From Acanthamoeba lenticulata (taxonomy: Eukaryota > Discosea > Longamoebia > Acanthamoebidae): a stretch of 64,000 bases of DNA. A model generated the notes under the pieces. That model made no database searches, was not told the origin of the DNA, and saw only the letters and a program-made list of their open reading frames with translations. Every line of letters begins with the position of its first letter. The stretch's first letter is position 1. Both the position numbers and the translations under genes were made by a program. Positions 21,939 through 32,800 of this stretch are shown here, in pieces. The DNA is taken from NCBI GenBank assembly GCA_002179805.1, contig NAVB01000017.1, forward strand, positions 1 to 64,000, read 5' to 3'.

Positions 21939-23213
21939 ATGGAGACACCGCAAGAGATCAAAAACTACTGGGGAAAGGACTGGCGTTTCATTGCCCGCAT
22001 CCCCGCAACATCGTTAGCCGGTTGGTGGTGTGGCGGCCACCCAGACTCACCGGACTTCTGCAAGACCACGTGGCGCACGCAGTCGCTGCGGATCGACCGA
22101 GACTTCGTGCAGCTGGCAGCCGACGCACGAGGAGGCGAACGGTCGAATCCAAGGATTGTCGGCAAGATGGAGTGGGAAGCAAGTGGCCCCACTGGGACCA
22201 AGCTCCGGTGGGTGATGCACGAAGTCGGCAACTGCAACGGCAAATCGAACTGTGAGAAGCCGGCCAACCCCAAGAGCAACAAAGAAGCGAAGTGCGGGAA
22301 GGCCCTAAGGTGGGCGGCGGACCTTCGCGACCTCCAGTGGGTGTACCTATGGCACAAGGGCACCCACGGAGAGCTCTTTCGGCCGAACATCAGCAAGTCA
22401 CGTATCGCTAGGCACATCCGATTCGAGATCTTGGACCGAGATGGGCTTCTGGACGGCGGAATCGGGCGCAATACTACTGCCGCCAAGGAGATCAACCGGC
22501 TCAATCTGCGCGCCGAGACGACAGGAGCAATCAGTACGGCACTAGTCGGCGACCAAGGGAAGATGACGAACCTACTCGCCTACGCTCGTCGGCTGATCCG
22601 CGAAGCTGGCCCCGATCTAATCGCAATTCTTCAGGCAACACTCGAGCGGGAAGACGTGGTCGATTCGGTCATCTTCCCGAAAGAAGGCGATGAGAACGTC
22701 CAAGAAGCATGGGACGCTGAGCGACCGTTCCTGATCGTCCTCGCTGCTCCTCACGCGCACGAGATTGCGAAGAAGTGGGGGCAGGACGTCTGTGGTCTCG
22801 ACGGCCTCTACAAAGCAACGCGCCACGGCCTGCCCTTCTACGCCATTGTAGCCAGTGACGACCACGGGCACACCTGGCCCATCACCGTCGCTCTGATGTC
22901 GCGCGACGCATCGGAGGATGCCCCACTGCTGCAGAGGCACCCGATCGACTTGCTGAGTCCGCATGTAGAAGAGGTTGTAGAAGGCTGGCAGTCTCAGCGT
23001 TCGCCCGCTCGAATCCAGCTCCACATACTGCTCAATAAACGCATCCATGACGCGCGGCGCCACATAGCACCGCCTGGTCACATTAGCAACAACACCAAAA
23101 GACCAGCCATCATCGCAATGATGGCTGATCAAATCATCAGCCACCTCAGTGGCAATGATGAAAACGATGCGACAACGTCGCGGACCTCTCCGGCCAAACG
23201 CTCAACGCATTGA
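21939..23213 (+). CDS. MULE-like transposase (3' part replaced)
   Basis: The open frame is 424 codons. The N-terminal part has Cys and His in the order C-x-x-x-x-C, CGKALRW and WHKGTHG, which resembles the C-C-H-H DNA-binding domain (FLYWCH/WRKY-GCM1 class) of MULE transposases. Around 22790-22915 VCGLDGLYKATRHGLPFYAI and a following DDHGHTWPITVALMSRD match the first catalytic block of the MULE DDE domain, with Asp in GLDG as the likely first acidic residue. The later catalytic Asp/Glu blocks are missing: from about 22925 the frame is antisense to a different gene. The transposase is therefore probably inactive. Confidence 0.6.
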   Translation: METPQEIKNYWGKDWRFIARIPATSLAGWWCGGHPDSPDFCKTTWRTQSLRIDRDFVQLAADARGGERSNPRIVGKMEWEASGPTGTKLRWVMHEVGNCNGKSNCEKPANPKSNKEAKCGKALRWAADLRDLQWVYLWHKGTHGELFRPNISKSRIARHIRFEILDRDGLLDGGIGRNTTAAKEINRLNLRAETTGAISTALVGDQGKMTNLLAYARRLIREAGPDLIAILQATLEREDVVDSVIFPKEGDENVQEAWDAERPFLIVLAAPHAHEIAKKWGQDVCGLDGLYKATRHGLPFYAIVASDDHGHTWPITVALMSRDASEDAPLLQRHPIDLLSPHVEEVVEGWQSQRSPARIQLHILLNKRIHDARRHIAPPGHISNNTKRPAIIAMMADQIISHLSGNDENDATTSRTSPAKRSTH

Positions 23214-23346
23214 GCGATTGCCTTGTGAGGAGGGAACGAAGGAGGGGAACGCACCTTTTTGCAGGCCGGGGCGCGTTGTCTCCCTTCTTCTCGCTCTCGC
23301 TGGCCTCTCCGCTGCTCTCGTCGACCTCCTTGTGGCCTCGCTTCAT
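22915..23346 (-). pseudogene. 5' fragment of a host-like gene inside the MULE
   Basis: Minus strand: ATG at 23346, a charged first exon (MKRGHKEVDESSGEASESEK) ending in a canonical AAAAAG/GTGCGT donor, and a TTGATCAG acceptor after which a phase-compatible exon reads HHCDDGWSFGVVANVTRR, then CYVAPRVMDAFIEQYVELD, then PAFYNLFYMRTQQ. Homology to a coding sequence seems to end near 22920, where the plus-strand transposase starts to match its family. It looks like the first two exons of a resident gene captured by, or fused to, the transposon. The family was not recognised. Confidence 0.45.
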
Positions 23347-23506
23347 GGTTAAATAAAAACTGTCCGCCAGGCCGTCCCTGTCGTTAAACGGCTTGTCTAC
23401 AGAAACGTCATGTCTGTTAGGCTTGGTCTTTCCGTCGACGTGTCCGTTGGGCTCTATCTTTGGTTTTCTCGCCGAGTTCTATCGTGAAATGTTCAGGAAA
23501 TCCAAT

Positions 23507-23557
23507 CCCGAACTTTCACGCCCTCACCGAACTTTCACTTGCACATCCCCGACCTTT
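23507..23557 (-). repeat. Right terminal-repeat motif of the MULE
   Basis: Three AAAGTTCGGG-like units on the minus strand, one of them with a T-to-G change, in opposite orientation to the left-end pair. Confidence 0.5.
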
Positions 23558-23636
23558 AATAATTCCGCGGCCGGGAAGGTGACCTGCAGACGCGACCGAA
23601 AAGTTCTTTTTAAATATATTATTAATTACAAAAAAT

Positions 23637-24272
23637 ATGCCGCCCAACGCCCATTTCAGGACCCAAGCCCCTTTGTTTTCAGTACCGCAACGCACCAGCA
23701 CCATGTCGCACAGCGCAGCGCAGCCAACACCTCCTGAGGAACAGGCCTCGGTGGAGACCAAGGCGAGGCTTCTTAGTCAACACCTGCACACGATCGCATG
23801 CACACTGGATGAGATGGAGCGCTACTGCGGCGTCCTTGCCGGTATGCCCACCTTGCTCCACATGTGCGGGCTCATGCGCAACGGCGAACTCGACAACATC
23901 ATGAAAATCGACGACCTCGCCAGCACCATGTCGCGCAGCGCAGTGCTGCCAACACCTCCTGAGGAACAGCCCTCTGTGGAGACCAAGGCGAGACTTTTTA
24001 ATCAACACCTGCACAAGATCAAATGCACACTGGGTGAGATGGCACGCGACTGCGGCGTCCTTGCCGGTATGCCCACCTTGCTCCAGGTGTGCAAACTCAT
24101 GGGCAAGAACGAACGCGACAGCATCAAGAAAATCGACGACCTCGCCACGTCTATTGTCTTTCGTTTGCTCCTGCGAGATGTGGGAGGCCAAGACGAGGAG
24201 GAGGAAGAGGAAGAAGAAGACGAGGAGGAAGAAGAAGAGGAAACAAAAATTGGAGGAGCGGAAAAGAAGTAG
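23637..24272 (+). CDS. Small protein with two tandem 75-residue repeats and an acidic tail
   Basis: This is a single open frame of 211 codons. Two in-frame units begin at the ATGs 23703 and 23928, exactly 225 bases apart, and share PTPPEEQ-SVETKARL, QHLH-I-CTL-EMA and CGVLAGMPTLL. The C-terminus is a long Glu/Asp run followed by KIGGAEKK. Translation could start at 23637 or at 23703, where the first repeat begins. A TATA-like AAATATATTATTAA lies just upstream (about 23610-23625). No family was recognised. Repeat divergence is concentrated at a few residues while the core is kept, which favours a real, constrained protein. Confidence 0.5.
   Translation: MPPNAHFRTQAPLFSVPQRTSTMSHSAAQPTPPEEQASVETKARLLSQHLHTIACTLDEMERYCGVLAGMPTLLHMCGLMRNGELDNIMKIDDLASTMSRSAVLPTPPEEQPSVETKARLFNQHLHKIKCTLGEMARDCGVLAGMPTLLQVCKLMGKNERDSIKKIDDLATSIVFRLLLRDVGGQDEEEEEEEEDEEEEEEETKIGGAEKK
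23703..24152 (+). repeat. Tandem 225-base coding duplication
   Basis: Units 23703-23927 and 23928-24152 encode the two related 75-residue blocks of the protein above. Confidence 0.85.
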
Positions 24273-24339
24273 CAAAGATTCAACAAACACAGGTGGCTAG
24301 CACAAAGGGGCTTCTTTGTTGTGTCCACAAGGAAACTGT

Positions 24340-24856
24340 AGGCGTAGTCGAAGTCACAGCCTGGCCAGTTGCCACGGGGCGCTCTACGACAAGCTGTGTG
24401 CGGCCATTCGATACGCCGCGCATGCTCTACAACCCGAGCTTGCGCGCCTTACGTTCTCCTCGCACGCTGAACGTAGTGCGGCCTTTGCTTCGACGCCAGC
24501 CGTCTACGAATGCTACGCCGCCACTTACGCTGGCAGGCTGTTTCAGTCTGGCGATGCGGGGCTCGATACGCTTGAGCCGGCACACCGCGACACTATCGTC
24601 GAGTTGCTGCTCGACCTTTCAAGGTCCATTTTCGCCAACCGGCATACCGCGGCCGCAGTGCCGCACCCCACCGCCACACGGCGACAACCGGCGCCGAGCA
24701 TCAGGGCACGCCCGGCACGGCCAAGCCATTGCCGAGCGATGAGCTTGGAGCTGCGCATCCTGATGTCGCCGAAGCTGATGCTGCTGCTACTCCTGCCGCC
24801 AAGGTCAAACCCAAACTCGACGAGGAGTCGTCCGCTGCGCCCGTGGTCTCGGCCGA
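24340..24856 (+). other. Unknown coding-like fragment abutting copy E
   Basis: The plus-strand frame reads a helical, plausible protein (YDKLCAAIRYAAHALQPELA, then VYECYAATYAGRLFQSGDAG, then RDTIVELLLDLSRSIFANRH), then becomes proline and arginine rich. Near 24700-24855 the sensible frame switches to one with AAATPAAKVKPKLDEES. It ends where family homology begins. It has no clear start, stop or domain and is probably a broken host gene. Confidence 0.3.
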
Positions 24857-25651
24857 CTATACACCGGCTACAATCACAACGTGCTCACGCTTCGCGGAGT
24901 CGGCGGACGCACGAACATCATGGCCTACACGACCGGCTTCGTCAACACCAACAACGCCGAGGTAGCATGGACCTACTTTACGGGCACGCTGAAGAACTCG
25001 ACCCTCACGGTGACCAAGTTCCAGTCGGGCCCGCCCGTGACCACCTTTGTTGTCGAGAAGGCCGACGGCACGCCGCTGACCGGGAATGGCCGGCCCTTGA
25101 TCCAGTTCGGCGGGAACGGAACCGGGGCCGAGGGGATTTACGTGATCGAGGGCACCGACTACAACTACCCGACGCCCATCGCCCTCCGTGGCGCAGCCGA
25201 CTTGCCAGTCCAGCCCAACCAAGGGCCGGGCTGCGACCTGAACGGGGTTGACCTTCCGTCGCTGTATCCCGCGCAGACGACCATCTCGAGCCTCTACATG
25301 TGGATGGCGCTCAACAACCGGCCCGGTTACCGCAACTACATGCCCTCCGGCCCCGGTGTCCAGCCAGCCACGGTCACGGTCGACGCGGCAAGCACGGTGT
25401 GGAACACGGCCAACAGCACGATGGCCAGCATGTGCTTCGCGCAGGGCGACCCTCAGCTGGGTCCGCAGGGACTGGAACTGATCACGTCAGCCCAGTGGGA
25501 GGCCATGAGCTTCGACGAGGCGGTTGCACGAAACGTGAAGTCGCTCACGCCGCGCGTGGGTGGACCGCTCACGTCGGGCACACAAGACTTTGGGGCCTTC
25601 ACGCGCGACGGCCTGTGGAACGACGGCAGTGGCAAGCGGCCCTATTATTAG
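24857..25651 (+). pseudogene. Family copy E (3' fragment)
   Basis: Homology starts inside the family at YTGYNHNVLTLRGVGGR and runs without a stop to the terminal KRPYY, equal to about the last 265 residues of copy A. No anchor exon or upstream family sequence precedes it. It has the same orientation as copy D, about 4 kb downstream, so the two are probably the ends of one gene interrupted by the intervening DNA, with the middle lost. The open frame is unspoiled. Confidence 0.75.
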
Positions 25652-25937
25652 TGGCCACGAAGCATCCACAGTCCCTTTTAGTGGGGCGTTTTAGCGGGCG
25701 GCGTGTGTTCTCCTCATAAAAGTTGTACTTTACTTTTGGGCCGGGTCTCGCTGAAAAATTTCAAATATTCGTTCCGCAACAAAAAAAAATGTTTCGCTCA
25801 AGTCTAGTACAAGAAGACGTGGGCAGGAGGCCGTGGCTACGTGTGGACGTGGCGCTGTGGCTGTCGGGGTCGCTTGACATAAACCTGCCGTAAGCAGTAG
25901 CATTACGTCATCCAGGACGCAACCAGGAAAGCCTGGC

Positions 25938-28900
25938 ATGGCGCAACAACAGGGCGAAGCGTTGGTGCTCCGCCTTCTGCGCCTGCCCTATGTGGTGGGC
26001 TTTGTGGTGCTGCAACTGTCCTCGGCCCTGCTCGCCGCGCCTCTTCAGCTGTATCTCCTCCTCCTTCAGGTAATGCGTTCTGTTGCCCACCCCCCAAGCA
26101 CGTTCCTGTAATTTTTCACACCGTACTTGGCAGACGGCCATGGGCCCACAAGTGCTTGGCCGGTCGAGGGCGCTCTACGCCCTGTTGTGGCTTCCTCGGT
26201 ACGTCGTCCTCCTTGTGGCCAGCACGTGGCTGACTATCTCTGGGCTCGACTCTCGAAAGGTGGCTGTTCTGCACGCTCTTTCCCGTGTTTGCAGTGAGCC
26301 TTGTGGGCGGCGCCCTCTACGCCACGCACGCGGCCGTGGCCCACGAGGGCCGCCTCATCGCCACCATCTCCACCGTCTCTCTGGGCATTGGTCAGCTCCT
26401 CTTCCCCCCCTCCCCCTTGGGCTGCCGCTTGGGGCTGACACCAAGCCCCCGCGCGCAGCCCTCGTGGTGACTCAGGCCAAGGGCCTCCTCTTCCCGGCCT
26501 TCAAGCTGCTCCCGCCCGTGGACTTGTGCGACGTCGCTCTCGCTCGCTTGCTTGCCTCTAGATGCTGACGTCATCAATCCCCTTCCTGCAGGAAGGAGTA
26601 CGCCAAGGCCACCGTGGCCGCACAGGTGGACCTGCTGGGCTTTGTCGGCACGATGCTCGTCGCCGCCACGCTCGTCCGGTGCGTGCTCGACAGTCCCGAG
26701 CAGAGAACATCAAGTGAGCGGGACACCTGACCCGTTCTGTTGTGGCGTTGGGCGCAGAATCCACGCGCTTGTGCGGTGGGCAGGGAGCAAGGAGGCCTTC
26801 AAGCAGGCCCACCCGTACACGCGCTACTGCTGGACGCAGCTGCTCTACGCCGTGCTCGACTACGCGTGCCTGCCCTTCCTGCTCGTCGTCGTCGCCACCA
26901 TGTGGCGCCTCCCGCAGCTCCGCCGGCTCTGGCGCCAACATGTACGGCCGTCCCTAGATACGAGCTGTCTTCTTGATGATGAACCTAACCTCACCATCGT
27001 CGTCCTCTTTGTCGTGTAGGCGCAGAACGAGGTGAACCAGCGGCTGAGCGTGATGGCCACCGGCCTCAACGTGCTCCTCGACGTGCCGTTCTTCGTCTTG
27101 GTCCTTCCTCTCGCGGTTACGCTCTGGCGCCTGCCGGCCCTCGTCTCCAAGCTGGCCAAGGTACTTCTCGCAGCGGACAAATTCAAACTTGAGGACGTGG
27201 CGCTGACCGCGCGTGACGTCACGTGGTTCGTCTTCCTTCCAGACGCCCGTGGAAGAGTGGCGTATGATTTGCCTGGGCGAGGCCGGACAGTGGCTCTTGG
27301 ACTTGCCCTTTGTGCTGATGGCGCTCCTCGTCTCGCTGGCCCTTTGGGGCCGCGCCTTTTACTTTTGGCACCGCCTCTACGCCACACTGCGGTCCCCAAC
27401 TCCCCCCACGCGCTCGGCGGCTGGTCGCGGTGCTGCCCAGGCCTCGGCCGCGGCGTCGCTCTATGGCGGGTTGTGGCGCGACGTCGTGGCCGAGCAGTTT
27501 GCCTGCGCCCTCTTCGACCTGCCGGCCCTGATCTGCGGCGGCCTCGTCTTTCTGACCGCCTGGAACGCGCGGCCGCTCGTCAGCGCCCTGCGCGTGGTCC
27601 GCAGCCGAGGCGAGATGGGCTCCACGCAGCCGCACTGGGCGGCGTTCGCCCTCTTTCAGGCCCTCGTGTGCGACCTGCCCGTCATCGCGATGGCCCTCGT
27701 CGTGGCCCTCACCCTGTGGCGCCTGCCTCGGCTCTGGCGTCAACTGCGCGAGGACACCGACGGCCTCGCGCCCCACGACGAGAGGCTCCTGTCCCGGCGC
27801 CGCCGCGTGTGCGCCGACCAATTCATGTGCCTCCTGCTCGACGTGCCCACGCTCGTCATGGCCGGCGTCGTGCTGCTGGTCTCGTGGCACGCGGCCGACC
27901 TGCGCCGCGCGGCCGCCGGCAAGCGCGACCGCGCCTACCAGGCCGAGGTGGCGCGCTGCTTTGGGCTGGTCCTGCTCGACCTGCCCTACCTAGCCTGCGG
28001 GCTCGTCGCTGCGGCCACGCTGTGGCGCGGCTGGCTCCTGCTCGGCCAGCTGCGCAGCGCGGACGCTGCCCACGGCGCCGACAACGCCCGCGCGGTCGAG
28101 CGCAAGAAGCGCGCGTGCGTTGGACAGGGCGCCTGCGCGCTGCTCGACCTCCCGTGCGCGCTCTGCGGCGCCGTGCTACTGCTCACCGTGTGGGGCTGGG
28201 ACGACCTGCGGCGCGATCTGCGCCGGAAGCTGGCCGCCTCGCCGGGTGTCCTCTACGACGGGCAGCTCGACCTGCACTTGATCGTGCTGCGCCATGCAGG
28301 GTGGCTGGTGCTGGACATGCCGATCCTCGTCTGCGGCCTGGGCGTGACCGTCACCGTCTGGCGCCTGCCGGCGCTGTGGCGCCAGCTGACCCGCTGCGCG
28401 GCGGCGGCCGACGGCGACGACGCTGGCGCCAACTTTTGGCGGCGCCGCGAACAGCGCCGGCGAGCCTGCATGGACCAGGCCCTCTGTCTGGCGCTCGATC
28501 TGCCGGCGTTGGCCGCCGCGGCCGTCGTCTTTGCAACGCGCTGGCACTGGCCTCGCCTCGTGCGGGAGCTGGACCGCCTGGGCGCTGCCTCGGTCGCGGC
28601 CTGCTACTGGGGGGCGGATGGCGGTCTCAACCTCCAGCCTCACGCGGTCGCCTTGGCCACCGGCCTGCTGGTCCTGCTCGACTTGCCCTACTTCGTCTGC
28701 GCCGTGGCTGTGGCGTGCCTCACGCCCTGGCGGCTGCCCGAGCTCGTCCGGCGGCTCAACAAGAAGCAGCCGGCGCCCACCAGGGCCGCCACCGCCGTAA
28801 ACGACAGAAACGCCGCTGATCGCCTGCCGGCCAAGCGCAAGGCCTGCGTTCAGCAGCTGGTCTGTGGCGCGCTCGACCTCCCGAGCTTGGCCGGTCGGTG

Positions 28901-29808
28901 CCTGATCGTCGCGCTCCAGTGGAATGCCACCCCGCTGGCCCGGGACTTGGGCGTGTTGGCCAATCAAGGCGGCCGGCGCGGACTACGCCACCACGCCGTC
29001 GTGTTTTGGCACGTCGGGCTGCTGCTCCTCGACCTGCCCTACCTGCTAGCCGTGGGCCTCATCGGCCTCACCCTGTGGCGGCTTCCCACCCTCGTCCGCC
29101 TCCTGCGCCACTGCCCGGCCGCCCCGCAGCAGCGGCAGCAGCAGACCGACAACGCCGCGCCCGGCGCGCCGGGCCGCATGGCTGCCAAGCGGCGCGCCGT
29201 TTTAGTGGTGCTGTCCTGCCTCGTGCTCGACGTGCCGGCCCTGCTGGCCTACCTGCTCGTGCGGGCGACCGTGTGGCACAGCGCCGACATGCGCCAGCAG
29301 CTTCAGGTACAAGATCCAAAGCTCTTGGCCGCGAGAGAGACCTCACTCACCATCGACGACAGGACAAGAAGCAGCTGCTGGAAGGGCACAAGGTGGTGTT
29401 TGCCAGCTTCGGGCGCATGCTATGCGACCTGCCCTTCATTCTGCTCACCGCGTTGACTGGCCTCTTCGTGTGGCGCATCCCCAGCCTCCGCGCCCAGTTC
29501 GCCAAGGTGACGGCAAACTGCCTTTTTCTTTCGTATTTGCTTTTTCCAATGTTTTTCTTTTTCTTTCTTCTCTTTCCTTCACACAGTGCCGGGACAATGC
29601 GGACAAGCGCAAGGTGGCCGGGGTCCAGTTCGTCCTGGCGCTACTTGACGTGGTGGCAGCGGTCGCCGGAGCAGTGACCCTCGTCACGCTGTGGCACGCG
29701 CCCACCCTCGTCCACGGCCTGCGCGCCGCGCGCCAGCGCCAGCGCCGCCCCCGCCCCGACGACGGCCAGGAGGCGGCCGACGACCACAAAGCGGCCAACA
29801 AAGACAAG

Positions 29809-29843
<35 letters not shown>

Positions 29844-32800
29844 GCCCGACGGCCTGCGGGCAGGAGCCCGGTGCCACTTGGCCGTGTTCAAGGCCTTTGG
29901 GCTGCTGGTGGCCGACGTGCCCTTGCTCCTGCTCATGCCGCCGCTGGTCCTGTGCAGCTGGCGCGCGGCCGAGGTCGTGCGCCAATGGCGCCTCAAGTCC
30001 GGCGACTACTGGGCTCAGCGGCGCGTCGTGCTGCGCCAGTTTGGCCTGCTCCTGCTCGACTTCCCCGCGGCCTTCTGCTTCGTCATCCTTCTCGTCTCTT
30101 GGCGCGGCCCTGGCGTGGTCCGCCTCCTGCGCGCCCAGAGGGCCGCCCGTTCCCCGGACAGCGCCGATCACGGCCAAGCTGCCGGCGACGGAAATGCCAA
30201 CGAGTCCAACCGCCAAAAGCCTAAACGGACGCGGCCCCCCGCCTCAACGACGAGCACGAGACAGCAACGACGGCTTGCAAAGTCCTTCCACGACATCGTG
30301 TTCCCCGAGTTTGTCGAGCTGCTCATCGACCTGCCTTTCGTCGCGGCCGCGCCGCTCATGCTCTGGCGATTGCCCTTTTTCGTGATGCGCATGCGCCTGG
30401 TATCGAACCCGCGACCGTGTTTGTCGCCCATGTGGGTGTCATCTTGACGCGCGTGCGTGTCGTGTGCGTGTTCAGCTGGGCACGGCGTCTGCCCGCCGGC
30501 GTGAGGCTATGGTCCAGGTGGGTGCCGCCCTGATGGACGCGCCCTTTGTGCCGGCCTTTGTCGTGGTCCTGGCCTGTCCCTGGCGCCTCCCACGCGTGTT
30601 CGCCCGCCTTCGCCGGCCCGACGTGTCCGACGCCGCCAAGCGGCAATACGTGCTTCTCTCTGCCGCCGCCGGCCTCCTCGAGTACATCGGCGGTGTGTTT
30701 GGTGCGTCGTCCAAGACACTCTGAGCTCGTCTCTCTCGCTGCCGCTTGGCTCACGGAGTGCGGCCGGCTGGTCAGTTCTCGTGATGGCCGCGACGCTGTG
30801 GCGCCTGCCGAGCCTGCTGGCCCTGCGCGCTGAGTTCCGGACCAAGCGGGCAGCGGGCGAGCCCCACTTGGGCGTGTGGGTGCAGCGCCGGGTGGGCCAG
30901 CTCTTCCTGGCGTGGCTGCAAGACCTGCCATGCGTGCCGCTCTTCATCATCGTGCTCCCGTGTGTGTGGCGCTCGCGCCCACTCCTCCGCGCCGCTCGCC
31001 AGGTACGTCAAGTCCACGCCATATATGCACGTCAGCATGACGTCAGCTTACCGCGCTCGCATGCGGCGGGACCAGGCGCCCAGCGACCAAGAGGTGCGTC
31101 TGTTGATTGCGCGCCACACGATGATGCTTCCGGTCGACGTCATCTTGGCCGCCGTCGCGTTGCTCGTTGGTCTCACGTGGCGCCTGCCCTGGCTCGTCTA
31201 CCGCCTTCGCGTACGCTCACCGCCCATTGGTCCATTTTAAGTGTGATTTATTGACATCCAATCGTGCGTGCAGCGGACACGGTTCACGTCCGAGCCGGGC
31301 GAGCTGTCGCACTGGCACGAAGTGGTGCTGCGCGAGCTGCTGAGCGTGTGCCTTGACTTCATCCAGCTGCTCCAGGTCATCATCATCGTCCTCCTGATCA
31401 TCCACGTGCCGTCCCTGTTCGGCCGCCTGTGGCGCCTCGTCCGCCGCTTCGACCGCGAGTACGGCGGCAGCGGCATTGTGGCCTCGTTCGTCCGCCGGCA
31501 CTGGGCCGTGGCCTCGTCCCGCGTCCGCCGCCGGTCCGCCGAGGCCACGACGGTCGCCGAAGGCGCGACGCCGGCCGAGCGGCTGCCCGACGAGGTCCTG
31601 TTGCAGATCTTTGGCTACCTGGGCTACGCCGACCTGGCCCTCGGGGCTGGCCAGACGTGCGGGCGCTGGTGGAGTCTGGCCGAGGACGACACCCTCTGGC
31701 GGCGGCTCCTCTTCGCCGACGCTCGGTGGCCCGACATGGGACCGGCCCATCCGCAGGTGACCAAGAACCAGCGCAAGGGCAAGACCTTCAAGCAGCTCTT
31801 CCGCTACAAGCACCAGGTGTGGATCTTCAACCAAAGGTACGCTCTGTTTGGAATGCTTGGAATGCGCGTTTGTGCTCTCGCGAATGACAAGAATGCTTTG
31901 CTTGGCGGTACGCACAGGTTGTTGCTGCGGCAGGCCAGCGCATCGGACGAGGAGGACTGGCGGCGAGGAGCCTGGTATGTGATTCATCACGAGTTCATGC
32001 TGGCACTCAAGCACATCCCGGCCTCGATCATGCTGCCTGTCAAGCTCTTGGGCTACGTTGTCGCGCCCACGCTCCGCAAGCTCGTCCTCCTGCGCTGCCG
32101 CGTCGTGCCGGCCACCATCGGCCTCTTTGACTTCACGGCCAACGGGCTGGTCCAGCACAGCTGTACGTCGTCCTCCTCCCCACGGCCATCACCGCGTCAG
32201 CCTGACGTCATGCTGACGTCACCCTCGTCCCCATCCCAGACGAGCAGCTCAACTGCTTCTGGATGATGGAGTTCTACCTGGCGGTCCAGGTGGGCCATGT
32301 CCTTCTGCTCCTCGCGAACGACCTCCTCACGCTGCTCGTCTTGCCGCCGTTCCTGGTCTACGTAACCGCCACGCTGGGCTCGCCGCTGTGGGCCCACCGG
32401 GCCAGCCCGGCGCTGCTGGCCCGGCTCCGCGTGCCGATGGCGCTGGCCAGCGGCCTGACCTACCCGTTCGTGGTGGCCTACTTGGTGGTCCTCGGCGTGG
32501 GGCCCTTTGTCTACGTCGGCTGGACGCTCTGGACGGCGTGGACTTTGGGCCAGGGTTGGCTCAGGCTCCTCGGCCTCTTGGTCTCGGGCGTGCTCGTGGC
32601 CTGCATCAACTTCCAGTTTTGCCTCTTCGTCCAGCACCCGCTGCGTGCGTCACGCCACGCCATGCCACGTCAGCACGGTCACCTTCGTGATGGCGAGGAT
32701 GATTGACATTCTTGTGTGCGTCTGTGCGCGTGCAGTGCGGGACTACGTACAGCTCTACTGCCCGGGCGTGATGGGCGGCTGGATCTATGGTGGCGCGCGA

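Larger units (their letters stand above)
21787..23557 (+). mobile_element. MULE-type DNA transposon, probably defective
   Basis: Inside is a MULE-like transposase frame. At the left edge AAAGTTCGGG occurs twice (21790-21799 and 21809-21818). At the right edge the reverse form occurs as CCCGAACTTT (23507-23516), ACCGAACTTT (23526-23535) and CCCCGACCTTT (23547-23557). Opposite-facing repeats flanking a transposase suggest terminal inverted repeats. Exact ends and target-site duplications could not be fixed by eye. The right third carries a minus-strand host-like gene fragment. The whole unit lies between two half copies (D and E) of the surface-protein family. Confidence 0.6.

Noticed and set aside
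26199..26294. A 36-base intron near the start of the giant gene
   Set aside because: A longer intron, 26199-26259, with a GTACGT donor fits phase and keeps a continuous hydrophobic segment.
27032..28819. 595-codon frame overlapping the giant membrane gene
   Set aside because: It is an Arg/Ala/Pro-rich shadow of the true frame, which carries the repeating hydrophobic modules.
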